The position numbers were made by a program, and so were the translations under genes. Source: Siphonodentalium dalli (Eukaryota > Mollusca > Scaphopoda > Gadilida > Siphonodentaliidae). From it: 64,000 nt of DNA. A model generated the notes under the pieces. The model saw only the letters and a list, made by a program, of their open reading frames with translations. It was not told the origin of the DNA and did no database searches. The stretch covers positions 175,414,247 through 175,478,246 of the forward strand of contig CP136064.1 in the NCBI GenBank assembly GCA_032622095.1. The letters run 5' to 3'. The number at the start of each line of letters is the position of its first letter. Position 1 is the stretch's first letter. Shown here piece after piece: positions 46,346 through 57,692 of this stretch.

Positions 46346-49300
46346 CATGTATAAGTAAGTAATAATGATGGTGGCTGTATAAGTAAGTAATACTGATGGT
46401 GGCTTTATAAGTAAGTAATAATGGTGGTGACTGTATAAGTAAGTAATAATGATGGTGACTGTAAAAGTAAGTAATAATGGTGGTGGCTGAATAAGTAAGT
46501 AATAATGATGGTGACTGTATAAGTAAGTAATAATGATGGTGACTGTATAAGTAAGTAATAATGATGGTGGCTGTATAAGTAAGTAATAACGATGATGGCT
46601 GTATAAGTAAGTAATAAAAATGATGGTGGCTGTATAAGTAAGTAATAATGATGGTGACTGTATAAGTAAGTAATAATGATGGTGGCTGTATAAGTAACTA
46701 ATAGTGATGGTGGCTCTATAAGTAAGTAATAACGATGATGGCTGTATAAGTAAGTAATACAAATGATGGTGGCTGTATAAGTAAGTAATAATGATGGTGA
46801 CTGTATAAGTAAGTAATAATGATGGTGGCTGTATAAGTAACTAATAGTGATGGTGGCTCTATAAGTAAGTAATAATGATGGTGGCTGTATAAGTAAGTAA
46901 TAATGATGGTGACTGTATGAGTAAGTAATAATGATGGTGGCTGTATAAGTAAGTATTAATGATGGTGATGGTATAAGTAAGTAATAATGATGGTGGCTGT
47001 ATAAGTAAGTATTACTGATGGTGGCTGTATAAGTAAGTAATAATGATGGTGACTGTATAAGTAAGTAATAATGATGGTGACTGTATAAGTATGTATTACT
47101 GATGGTGGCTGTATAAGTAAGTAATAATGATGGTGACTGTATAAGTAAGTAATAATGATGGTGACTGTATAAGTAAGTAATAATGATGGTGACTGTATAA
47201 GTAAGTAATAATGATGGTGACTGTATAAGTAAGTAATAATGATGGTGACTGTATAAGTAAGTAATAATGATGGTGACTGTATAAGTAAGTATTACTGATG
47301 GTGGCTGTATAAGTAAGTAATAATGATGGTGACTGTATAAGTAAGTAATAATGATGGTGACTGTATAAGTAAGTATTAATGATGGTGACTGTATAAGTAA
47401 GTAATAATGATGGTGACTGTATAAGTAAGTAATAATGATGGTGACTGTATAAGTAAGTAATAATGATGGTGGCTGTATAAGTAACTAATAGTGATGGTGG
47501 CTCTATAAGTAAGTAATAATGATGGTGGCTGTATAAGTAAGTAATATGATGGTGGCTGTATAAGTAAGTAATAATGATGGTGACGGTATAAGTAAGTAAT
47601 AATGATGGTGGCTGTATAAGTAAGTAATAATGATGGTGACTGTATAAGTAAGTAATAATGATGGTGGTTGTATAAGTAAGTATTAATGATGGTGACGGTA
47701 TAAGTAAGTAATAATGATGGTGGCTGTATAAGTAAGTAATAATGATGGTGGCTGTATAAGTAAGTAATAATGATGGTGACTGTATAAGTAAGTAATAATG
47801 ATGGTGGCTGTATAAGTAAGTAATAATGATGGTGACTGTATAAGTAAGTAATAATGATGGTGGTTGTATAAGTAAGTATTAATGATGGTGACGGTATAAG
47901 TAAGTAATAATGATGGTGGCTGTATAAGTAAGTAATAATGATGGTGGCTGTATAAGTAAGTAATAATGATGGTGACGGTATAAGTAAGTAATAATGATGG
48001 TGGCTGTATAAGTAAGTAATAATGATGGTGACTGTATAAGTAAGTAATAATGATGGTGGCTGTATAAGTAAGTTATAATGATGGTGACTGTATAAGTAAG
48101 TAATAATGATGGTGACTGTATAAGTAAGTAATACTGATGGTGGCTGTAGAAGTAAGTATTACTGATGGTGGCTGTATAAGTAAGTAATAATGTTGGTGGC
48201 TGTATAAGTAAGTAATAATGATGGTGACTGTATAAGTAAGTAATAATGATGGTGACTGTATAAGTAAGTAATAATGATGGTGGCTGTATAAGTAAGTAAT
48301 AATAAAGGTGGTTGTATAAGTATGTAATAATGATGGTGACTATAAGTACGTAATAATGATGGTGACTGTATAAGTAAGTAATAATCATGGTGACTGTATA
48401 AGTAAGTAATAATCATGGTGGCTGTATAAGTAAGTAGTAATGATGGTGGCTGTATAAGTAAGTAATAATCATGGTGACTGTATAAGTACGTAATAATGAT
48501 GGTGACTGTATAAGTAAGTAATAATGATGGTGGCTGTATAAGTAAGTAATAATGATGGTGACAGTATAAGTAAGTAATAATGATGGTGGCAGTATAAGTA
48601 AGTAATAATGATGGTGGCAGTATAAGTAAGTAATAATGATGGTGACTGTATAAGTAAGTAATAATCATGGTGGCTGTATAAGTAAGTAATAATGATGGTG
48701 GCTGTATAAGTAAGTAATAATCATGGTGGCTGTATAAGTAAGTAATAATGATGGTGGCTGTATAAGTAAGTAATAATCACGGTGACTGTATAAGTAAGTA
48801 ATAATGATGGTGGCTGTATAAGTAAGTAATAATCATGGTGGCTGTATAAGTAAGTAATAATGATGGTGGCTGTATAAGTAAGTAATAATAATGGTGACTG
48901 TATAAGTAAGTAATAATGATGATGACTGTATAAGTAAGTAATAATCATGGTGACTGTATAAGTAAGTAATAATAACGGTGACTGTATATGTAATAATGAT
49001 TGTGGCTGTATAAGTAAGTAATGATCATGGTGGCTGTATAATTAAGTAATAATGATGGTGGCTGTATAAGTAAGTAATAATGATGGTGACTGTATAAGTA
49101 AGTAATAATGATGATGACTGTATAAGTAAGTAATAATGATGGTGACTGTATAAGTAAGTAATAATGATGGTGGCTGTATAAGTAAGTAATAATGATGGTG
49201 GCTGTATAAGTAAGTAATAATGATGGTGGCTGTATAAGTAAGTAATAATGATGATGACTCTATAAGTAAGTAATAATGCTGGTGACTATAAGTAAGTAAT

Positions 49301-49999
49301 AATGATGGTGGCTGTATAAGTAAGTAATAATGATGGTGACTGTATAAGTATAACGTAATACTGATGGTGACTGTATAAGTAAGTAATAATAATGATGACT
49401 GTATAAGTAAGTAATAATGATGGTGACTGTATAAGTAAGTAATAATGATGGTGACTGTATAAGTAAGTAATTATGATGGTGGCTGTATAAGTAAGTAATA
49501 GTGATGGTGACTGTATAAGTAAGTAATAATGCTGGTGGCTGTATAAGTAATACTGATGGTGGCTGTATAAGTAAGTAATAATGATGGTGACTGTATAAGT
49601 ATGTAATAATGATGGTGACTGTATAAGTATGTAATAATGATGGTGGCTAAATAAGTAAGTAATACTGATGGGGGGCCATAATATAGATTCCTTGCTGGAT
49701 ATTTTTTGTCCGATATCACGTTTTCCCAAATGCCGGTATAACCTGGTCAATGCCGAATCGACGCTAATCGTGTATTGCTACCTGTTTTAGTAAGTAATAA
49801 TGACGGTGGCTGTATATAAGTAATAATGATGGTGGCTGTATAAGTAAGTAATAATGATGGTGGCTGTACAAATATGTAATAAGGATGGTGGCTGTATAAG
49901 GAAGTAATTATGATGGTGACTGTATAAGTAAGTAATAATGATGGTGATTGTATAAGTAAGTAATAATGATGGTGGCTGTATAAGTAAGTAATAATGATG
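46346..49999 (+). repeat. 28-bp minisatellite, about 125 units
   Basis: The unit contains TATAAGTAAGTAATAATG followed by atggtggctg or atggtgactg; length 28 bp with few indels. It runs almost unbroken for 3.65 kb, except at 49,676-49,790. The complement encodes the repeating peptide YLYSHHHYYLLIQ in long frames on the - strand, which are not genes. The right arm of the foldback has no such array. Confidence 0.95.
49674..49790 (+). repeat. Duplicated arm segment inside the minisatellite
   Basis: The segment from ccataatatagattccttgc to gccgaatcgacg recurs at 50,004-50,092. The first copy is followed by aatcgtgtattgctacc, the MITE-end-like phrase also seen at the left edge of the array (46,331). 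Confidence 0.85.
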
Positions 50000-52094
50000 G
50001 GGACCATAATATAGATTCCTTGCTGGATATTTGTGTCCGATATCACGTTTTCCCAATTGCCGGTATAACCTGGTCAATGCCGAATCGACGCCAATAACGC
50101 AATGTCTGTTTCGAATCAATGAATGGTATTGCTATCATAACAAAACCCATGCATATATATGTGCAGGAGATACTCGAGCTAGGATCCCTCTTATACCTGA
50201 TTTGAGGAATATTCACCAAAATCCAAGATGTCACGACAATTCCACACCTGCTTAATATTGTGAGTTGGGAACACTGAGGCGACGAACTGTCCTTATGTCA
50301 CATCCAAATAAAAGTCCCCCAAATCCAAAATGGCGCCAACAATGACGGACATATTTTGAAAAATCACCAAAATTCCCTCATTTTCACATCATTGGGCATT
50401 ATTGTCGAGACAACTCCACACATGCTGATAGTTGAGTTGGAAATACTGAGGCGAAATAATTACCTTGCATCCGATGCAGGAAATTGTTTTCCAAATCGAA
50501 GATGGCGGCAAATATGGCGACCGAAATTTGAAAACAAGCTTACATTCCTTTACTTTCTTACTATGGGCGTTATTGTTACGCGAATTCTACCCACAATTAC
50601 ATGTTCATATGGAACATTGATACTAAGTATTCATTTGAGTTTGACCAACTCTCACAGTCAAACTGGCGGCCAGAAATTGAAAAGAAGTCGATATTGTCAC
50701 ATACTAATTTCAACTTTTTGTCATTATATCAATATGTATGGATTGGACGAAACGGTACATAAGCCATCTATTAGGTCCAACATAGGTCGTAGCCTTCCGG
50801 AAGGATGAAAACCCACAATATTCGCGATGTGGCATTTCGAAATCCATTCTCCACTAAGCGTCCATAATGGCCGTAACCGTATATAGGTGCGCCGAATACA
50901 CATATTATGACATCAAAGAATCAAAACAACAGCTAGTACCTGAGCTTATTCTGATTTGCCATATTCAGCATTATCTGGACCAGCATCCGTCTCTTCGTCA
51001 CATTAATCTATCTCGCTCACACAGTTTTCTACACTTCTGGTAGAAGGGTCCCACTAATCGGAATGTTTCAAACTACACATATGCCGGTGTCAAGCTCACG
51101 TGTTTGTCTCGAAAGCTGGGAATTTTTATACTTATTCTTGGCGAGCTTCATTCGTGGTAGCTTATGGTATAATTCAGATGCTACATATGGGATCTGAGCG
51201 TCATCTTGCGCGATAAACTAAAAAGGTATGCGGTCGATGCGTATACTAGATTTCAGAAGGGCCTCTCTATCGGCGTATTTTTCAGATTTGGTTACCTAAT
51301 GGGGATGACAAAATGTACACCTGGTGATCTTCCCATCCAGCAACTTCTCAATATATTGTTAATCAATTCACATATTCACGTACTGACGTACCCGGAAAAC
51401 TTTTGAATATGGCTTCGAATGTTGAAAGCCTAACATTTGACGGATGCCTTTCTGCTAAGGCGTAGACGACCATAGTGCATAATATACCCACACTTATTGA
51501 CCATGATCATAAGAACAGTCCTGGTGGCGTCCAGCAATCGTCTCACCGTACAGATCCAAGCAGATAACAATACACGCAGTGCTAGTTTGTAGACATGTGT
51601 CATGATAGTGGAAATGAAATTGGACCATGACTGCACCCCCTTTCTTTGGGTATGTTTTAGATTAAGACAATGATCTCATGTGGCTCTGCTTTTCCTTGTA
51701 TGCTAAGACTGTATCTTCCCATCCGTTTGGAAGCCGTTCTTAATCAACTGGACCAGGCGTGTACATTGGCTATTATTATACCTCATATTAAAAGCCTATG
51801 TTAATTTCCCATAGGGTGTGATTTTACAATTTGCAATGTTTCCCGCCCATGAAACATTGCCGGTCACCATTTTTTGCAATGTTTACCGCTCCGACCGAAA
51901 GAGCCCGAACATGTTCACGGAAGCACCCGAACGAAATTTTATGACGTATTTTGACCGTGACATTCAAACAGGAAACCCCAAATCGTCCCGATTCAGACGA
52001 CTTCCCCATTCTTCAAAGTAAACATCATGGATGCCGGTGTCAAATCGAAGCGATTCGCGGATATTTTCAGAACTGCTGACATGGTTATTCGGTA
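50000..52094. other. Foldback element 1, inner left arm
   Basis: Inverted, diverged partner of 52,250-55,430. It contains several cgaagatggcggc-type motifs (50,310-50,520). Open frames are short and differ between arms, which argues against coding. Confidence 0.6.
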
Positions 52095-52247
52095 TAATAA
52101 AAACAATGGTAACCTGGCTCGAGGGCAACATTGCGGATAGTCTCCCCGAGGAACCAATGTCTCCCTCAGCTCCGCCTCGGGAGACATTGGTTCCTCAGGG
52201 AGACAATCCGCAATGTTACCCTCCAGCCAGGTCACCGTTTTATACTA
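52095..52247. repeat. Central hairpin of foldback element 1
   Basis: Left gaggaaccaatgtctccc (ending 52,165) pairs with right gggagacattggttcctc (from 52,179); outward acattgcgga and aacctggctc pair with tccgcaatgt and agccaggt. The loop is 13 nt. This innermost part is better conserved than the outer arms. Confidence 0.92.
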
Positions 52248-54199
52248 CTATATAAGCCCCACTCAGACTGGGATGTAGTCTTAAAGACGATGTCTTTGAT
52301 AGCTGGGTGGTGGTCGGTATGGTTCAAGAAAGTGCAATGCCATCAACTCAAGGGTGAAATGTTCAACGCGAAGAACATCTAGAGGAATGTTACTTTGGTG
52401 AGATTTCAATTCAGTTTAACCTACGTTGGGTACACCAAGTGATTTATTGGTAACATCACCATTCCGACCATTGTCCTGCATGAGGCATATTAACTACTAT
52501 ATTCTAAAGTTATATAATATAAAGCTATATGATCATATAGGTCACGTTAACCAACGTCCACATCTATTGCCGTCGAGACTATAAATTGTTCTTTAAACAC
52601 ATAGTGAAATAAATGCACCACAGTTCCTGACATTTTCTTGAATAATACCGCACACATACTGACACTAACCCTAAGAGAGGATAACAACAATGCATACCTT
52701 CATTCTATAAAGACATTATCCTTCAGCCCATCCGACTGTTCTGGGGAGGCTAGCATAGTATTATCCAGACAAAATTATACGGCTGGTCAAGTTGATTCAG
52801 AACGGCCTTGAAACGGATGTGGAAATACAATCTTACCACACCAAAAACACCAACACGCATGACATTCTATATCTGAAACATGCACCTGCTGTAGGGATAT
52901 ATACCGTAGCCCATTTCATTCCCACTACCATGCGCGTGTCCACAAACTAGCACTGCGAGTATTGTTCTTCTCTGCTGGGAGCGATTCGACGAGACGACTG
53001 CGGGAAGTCACACAGTTTGCTTAGGATCATGGTCAAGAAGTATGGGTAGTCGGTACATTATGGTCTTCTCCTTAGCAGATAGGCATCATTCTGTCCAAGG
53101 GAATGAGACAGCTAGCAACCTTCGAAACACTGCCGAAGTTGTCCGTGTACGCTCGCTAAGTTTGTGAGTTGACGAACCATCTATTGAGAAGTGACTAGTT
53201 AACTGGGAAGTTCGCCGGGTGTACATGTCGTTATCCCCATGGGGTATGAGAAAGACACACATAGAGATGACCTCCTGAAAGCGTGTATAGTTATCGACCA
53301 TATGCCTTTCTTGTTCAAGATGATGCAAAAGTCCCATATTTAGCAAGTATTTAAAATCTTAAGCTAGACACCGGAAAATTAATTGTTTGAAACGTTATGA
53401 TTAGAGGGACCCTTCTCCAGGAAGTGTTGAACACTTTGTCGGTGTGAGCGACCTAGATTTATCAGACAAAGAAATGGAAACTGGTCCAGATCATTATGGA
53501 CGTGGCAAATCAGAATCTGTTATCAGGTAATTGTTCTAATATGGCTATTCGGCGCACCTACGGTTACGGCCATTATTGGAGCTAAGTGTCGAATGGATTT
53601 GGAAATGCCACATGGCGATCTTAATTGTGCGTTTTTGTACTTCCAGAAGGACACGAGCAACCTTATGCGTTTCGATACGTTTTAAGTGGAACTAATATAT
53701 GGTTTGTGTACAGTTTCGTCCATACATATCGATATTATGACAACAAGTTGAAATTTGTATGTGAAAATATCGATTTGTGGCTTCCAGTTTAGCTGCCATC
53801 TTGACCTTGAGTATCAATTGCCAAACTCAAATGAATACTACATATCAATATTCCATATCAACATGTAATTGTGGGTAGAACTCGCGAAACAATAACGCCC
53901 ATCGTAAGAAAGTAAAGGAATGTAGGTGTGTTTTCAAATATCGGTCGCCATTTTGGCCGCCATCTTAGATTTAGAAAACCATTTCTTGCATGGGATGTAA
54001 GGTAATTACTGCACCACAATATTTCCAACTCAACTGAAGCATGGGTGGAGTTGTCTGGATAATAGTGCCCAATGATATGAATATGAGGGATTATTTTCGA
54101 TGAATTTTCTAAATCTGTCCGCCATTGTGGGCGCCATTTTGGATTTGGAGGACTTTTATTTGGATGTGATATAATGACAGTTCTTCGATTCAGTGTTCC
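52248..54199. other. Foldback element 1, inner right arm
   Basis: Inverted partner of 50,250-52,094. Nothing coding was recognised. Confidence 0.6.
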
Positions 54200-55083
54200 G
54201 TTGGTTGGTTGGTGTGTCTATGAAGTTCTTTAAAGGAGACTTCGCTCTGTAAGGTAGCTCCAAGGTCACTGGTGCAATTGAGCCCTCAATGCTTATTCCA
54301 CTTTAGTGCTGTACACTGTTACCAGAGTGTGTGACGTCAGATGGTGCTGTAAAAAGAACAGTTCCATAAAGTGAATGAAGCTGAGCTTCCTTATAGTGAA
54401 ATGTTTGTATTACTGATGAACCGGAGTACTTCCACAAGAGTGTTTGGGTTGGTTTGGTAACCCACAAGTGTCTGAAGTCCATTAATGAGTTTGTTGAATT
54501 GTCTTTTGTATCATTTAGAGAGGAAATGTTACTAAACAGGGCATCTCTTTGTGTGGAATATAACTGGCAGTCAAAGAAGAAATGGTTAATAGTATCAGCA
54601 CAACCACATGCATATTTTGGAGATTCTGATAAGCCTAGTTTATGTTTGTGTGCATTAAGTAATGTATGTCCAATAATAATTCTGTTGATCATTATTTCAG
54701 TCTTTCTGTTAGGATGCTGCTTAGCCAGGAGACCTTTAAAGTCATGTTAAACCGAAGGAAATATGTCGTATGAATGTCTGGCAGTTTCACTTAGATCCCA
54801 TTTAAATTGCCATTTGTTTTTAATGACTTCAGATACAAACAACTTGAATTCCTTTACAGATTTTCCGTCAGATGGTACAAGGACCTTGTTTGAAATAAGT
54901 GTGTTTTTTGCTGCCTCTTTAGCAGCCTGATCGGCTAGTTCATTGCCTTTAACACCATAGATATTAATGGCTTGAGGAGTTCCAATTGGTGAATAGTGTG
55001 CCAGCAGTCGCGTATAATCGAATAAGATTTGTCACTAGGTTTGAATTCGAAAATGGATGTGATAGCCAATTGAGAGTCACATC
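54200..55083 (-). mobile_element. 5'-truncated LINE fragment with RNase H domain (I/Nimb-like)
   Basis: On the - strand the frames read RCDSQLAITSI, then VKGNELADQAAKEAA (54,909-54,950), two RNase H catalytic-aspartate motifs, followed by INRIIIGHTLLNAHKHKLGL and CGCADTINHFFFDCQLY, the usual C-terminal tail of LINEs that carry RNase H. Frameshifts and a stop break it. The 3' end is a short (CCAA)n-type tail at 54,200-54,212. It interrupts only the right arm: at the matching left-arm site (about 50,260) attgtgag and ggaacactga are 3 bp apart. Confidence 0.8.
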
Positions 55084-55840
55084 TCACAATAGTAAGCAGG
55101 TGTGGTTGTCGTGACAATAACGCTTGCTGATGTTAAAATCAGCGATTGTCGGCAATTTTTCAATTTCTGGTGGTAATTTTGGCCGCCATCTTGAATTTGG
55201 ATGAATATTCCCCAACTCAGGTAAAAGAAGAATCCTATCCCTGTTATATCCTACACATATATAATCATGGCTGGAGTAATAATAGCAATAACACTCATTG
55301 ATTCGCAATAGACATTGCGTTATCAGCGTGGTTTCGGCTTTGACCTGATTATACCGGCATTTGGGAAAACGTGATATCGGACAAAAATATCCAGCAAGGA
55401 ATGTATATTATAGTCCCCGTGTGCTCGTTAATGACTCTTCTAGACGATAAATGTATAAAATCGCGTCAAGATGCCAATATTTTCCCACAGAGACAAAAGA
55501 AAGGTGGTGAAATGTCCGAAAAATAGTAATTTTTCACATTTCGGCGGCAATCTTGGCCGCCATATTGGAATTTTGTGTCGGATTTTTGGCTAATTTGTAA
55601 GGGTTGTATATTACCATAACGAAAACAAGACCGCATGTGACATCATCCTTACTATAACGGCGATCAAAGAGTCCTGGTGCATATACAAAAAATGGCCGCC
55701 ATTATGGACGCCATCTTGTCTGGAGTGTCTGCGGCCACTGTTTTTTCTTGTTAACAACCGAAAAAAATTAGAGGAGACATCAAGAAAGAAAATTAGTGGG
55801 GTGAAGTTGAGTCCTGGGGTGCAGAGGTTGACCAATATCT
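55084..55840. other. Foldback element 1, outer right arm
   Basis: Inverted partner of the outer left arm without the hAT element or minisatellite. It carries ccgccattatggacgccatc and ggcaatcttggccgccat motifs. Confidence 0.7.
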
Positions 55841-56305
55841 CCTGGACTACCTGTGCACCTGCGATTATGACGTCTGTCCGACTTTTTTTGGTGGAGTTAT
55901 CTCCCTTTTTCGACTTAGAATTGTTTTTGCCCGAGCTTTTATTCCTACAATTTTAGGTCAATGTTTTTTTAAACTTGGCACAGATATTTAGTAACATGGG
56001 AACCTGTGCACCTGCGATTATGACGTCTGTCCGACTTTTTTTTTGTGGAGTTATTCCCTTTTTTCGAATTAGAAAATTTTCGCAGCATGCATAATTTTGT
56101 CTGAGCTTTTATTCCTAAATTTTTCGGTCAGTAGGTTTAGGATTAGGGTTAGGGGTTAGGGTTGTGGACCTGCAATTGGAATGTGTTATTTTATTATTTT
56201 AACTAAATGTTTTAACCGACATGTGAAATATCTTAGTGTTTTAAACACACGGGTGGGGGTATATCCTTAGTCCCATTGGGACAGTCACACCTCTAGTTAT
56301 AACCA
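55841..56305 (+). repeat. R4 repeat, 3' part
   Basis: It continues R4 from cctgtgcacctgcgattatg to agtcacacctctagtt. It includes the TTAGGG-like run ggattagggttaggggttag at about 56,140. Confidence 0.8.
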
Positions 56306-56790
56306 GCTCGAATCGTATAACATATTTGGACAACGGAAGTGTAACACTCTTTATCACGGATAATCATTTTGGTGCCTGACAAATTTAAGTCTAAACATTG
56401 TGAAACTACCATTTTGAAAGTAGGTCTACATGCCTGATATTCCAAATCTGCCACGAACATGACGAATTTGTCCATCATACATGTAAGTTGGAGCTAATCA
56501 TTTTCGAGCAGTTGATATAATAGAATTCTCGTTACGTCAAATTGGATAAAGTATCTTGAGTTGTTTTATATCGGATTTTCAACAATGCATAATTTCCTCT
56601 TTTTTTTTCGGAATTCGGATAAAGAACCGTCTAGTCGAATATAGATATCTTGTGGTAGGCCTACTTTCAGAATAAAGAAACTTCTTGATACTTTCGGAAT
56701 AATTAGCAACCGGAATAAAGAACCATACCACAAAGAAACAATTCTAAAGAAGGTGCTATTTTAACTATACTTTGTTTTAAATTACAATGT
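56306..56790. other. Unassigned
   Basis: No feature recognised. Confidence 0.35.
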
Positions 56791-57684
56791 CATTTATATA
56801 TATATATGAAATGAATGAATGAATGATGCTTTTATCTCAGCCATTTGTACATGGAACATGAGCGATGAGTTATCTATTTACACTATTTACACATATATAC
56901 ATTATATAAATGCTCACAATAAACTAGAGGTTGTAAACATACAAGGAACATTTGACACATTGAAATAAACAAACATGCAGCATTAACATACACTAAACAT
57001 ATACAAAACACACAAAATAAAGCTACAAACAAACAATATTTGCATTTATTACGTATCTTATTCATCATTCATAATTGTGTCCTTTTTATTGGAATTTTTT
57101 TCAACCCGAGTTTTATAAAGATCGCCAAATTGTTTAATATGTCAGGGCTGGTCGAGTTAAGAAGTTCGAATAAGAGTTCCCTCGAAGGTTCGTCATAACA
57201 TGCCTTCGGAATGTATTTTTCTCGTAATTGTTCAAGTTGCGGACACAGAATAATAAAATGGAATTCATCGCATAGCAAGGCGTCACAAAGTGCGCATAAA
57301 CTATCTGTGTTACTGCTTTTATGTTTGCGATTCCGTTTTCTCCATCTGCCGGTCTCAATACCTAATCTATGATTGGACGTTCTCATTTTCTGACCGTAGA
57401 CCATCATGCCAAACGGCATGTTCATGTATTGAAGGCTGTACTTTCATATGTTTATAAAACTCCCCTCTATCTGAAGAATCAACATCGTTCCGCCACTGAG
57501 TTCTAAACTCTTCAATTAGTGTATCATTAAATCTTCTAAAGTAGCTGCATGACAGAGGATCGAGTTTGGTTGTCCCAGTTATCATTAAGATTCGCGGACT
57601 CGATAACTCCTGAAATGTGATCAATATAACGTACGCGTTTAGTTTTGTGCAATTCAAGCAATAATTTATAAAGTACTGATGTTA
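56791..57684 (-). mobile_element. LINE, 3' part (C-terminal ORF and 3' UTR), downstream of foldback element 2
   Basis: On the - strand 57,684-57,069 reads ITSVLYKLLLELHKTKR, then EEFRTQWRNDVDSSDRGEFY, MRTSNHRLGIETGRWRKRNR and a zinc-knuckle-like CALCDALLCDEFHFIILCPQ, ending KKIPIKRTQL and a stop. The order matches the C-terminus of LINE polymerases without RNase H. At least two frameshifts are present. The 3' UTR probably runs to a (TTCA)n-like tail at about 56,800-56,825. Confidence 0.75.
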
Positions 57685-57692
57685 TACCTATA
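57685..57692. repeat. Target-site duplication, left copy (tacctata)
   Basis: An identical octamer lies at 62,972-62,979. Confidence 0.9.

Larger units (their letters stand above)
44482..55840. mobile_element. Foldback element 1: giant imperfect palindrome, about 11.4 kb
   Basis: The ends are inverted copies: agatattggtc-acctctgcacccc on the left and ggggtgcagaggt-gaccaatatct on the right. The inversion is traceable inward along both arms: 44,520-44,870 with 55,480-55,815; 46,190-46,235 with 55,435-55,475; 50,003-50,250 with 55,090-55,430; 50,270-50,760 with 53,680-54,195; 50,860-51,070 with 53,400-53,580; and it closes in the hairpin at 52,095-52,247. Arms are clearly diverged. No transposase frame was found. 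It sits inside an R4 copy. Exact ends and a target duplication are uncertain. Confidence 0.85.

Noticed and set aside
46343..50119. Several 75-169 residue frames on the - strand (YLYSHHHYYLLIQ repeats)
   Set aside because: They are translations of the 28-bp minisatellite; 28 is not a multiple of 3, so the frame cycles, and no stop arises by composition.
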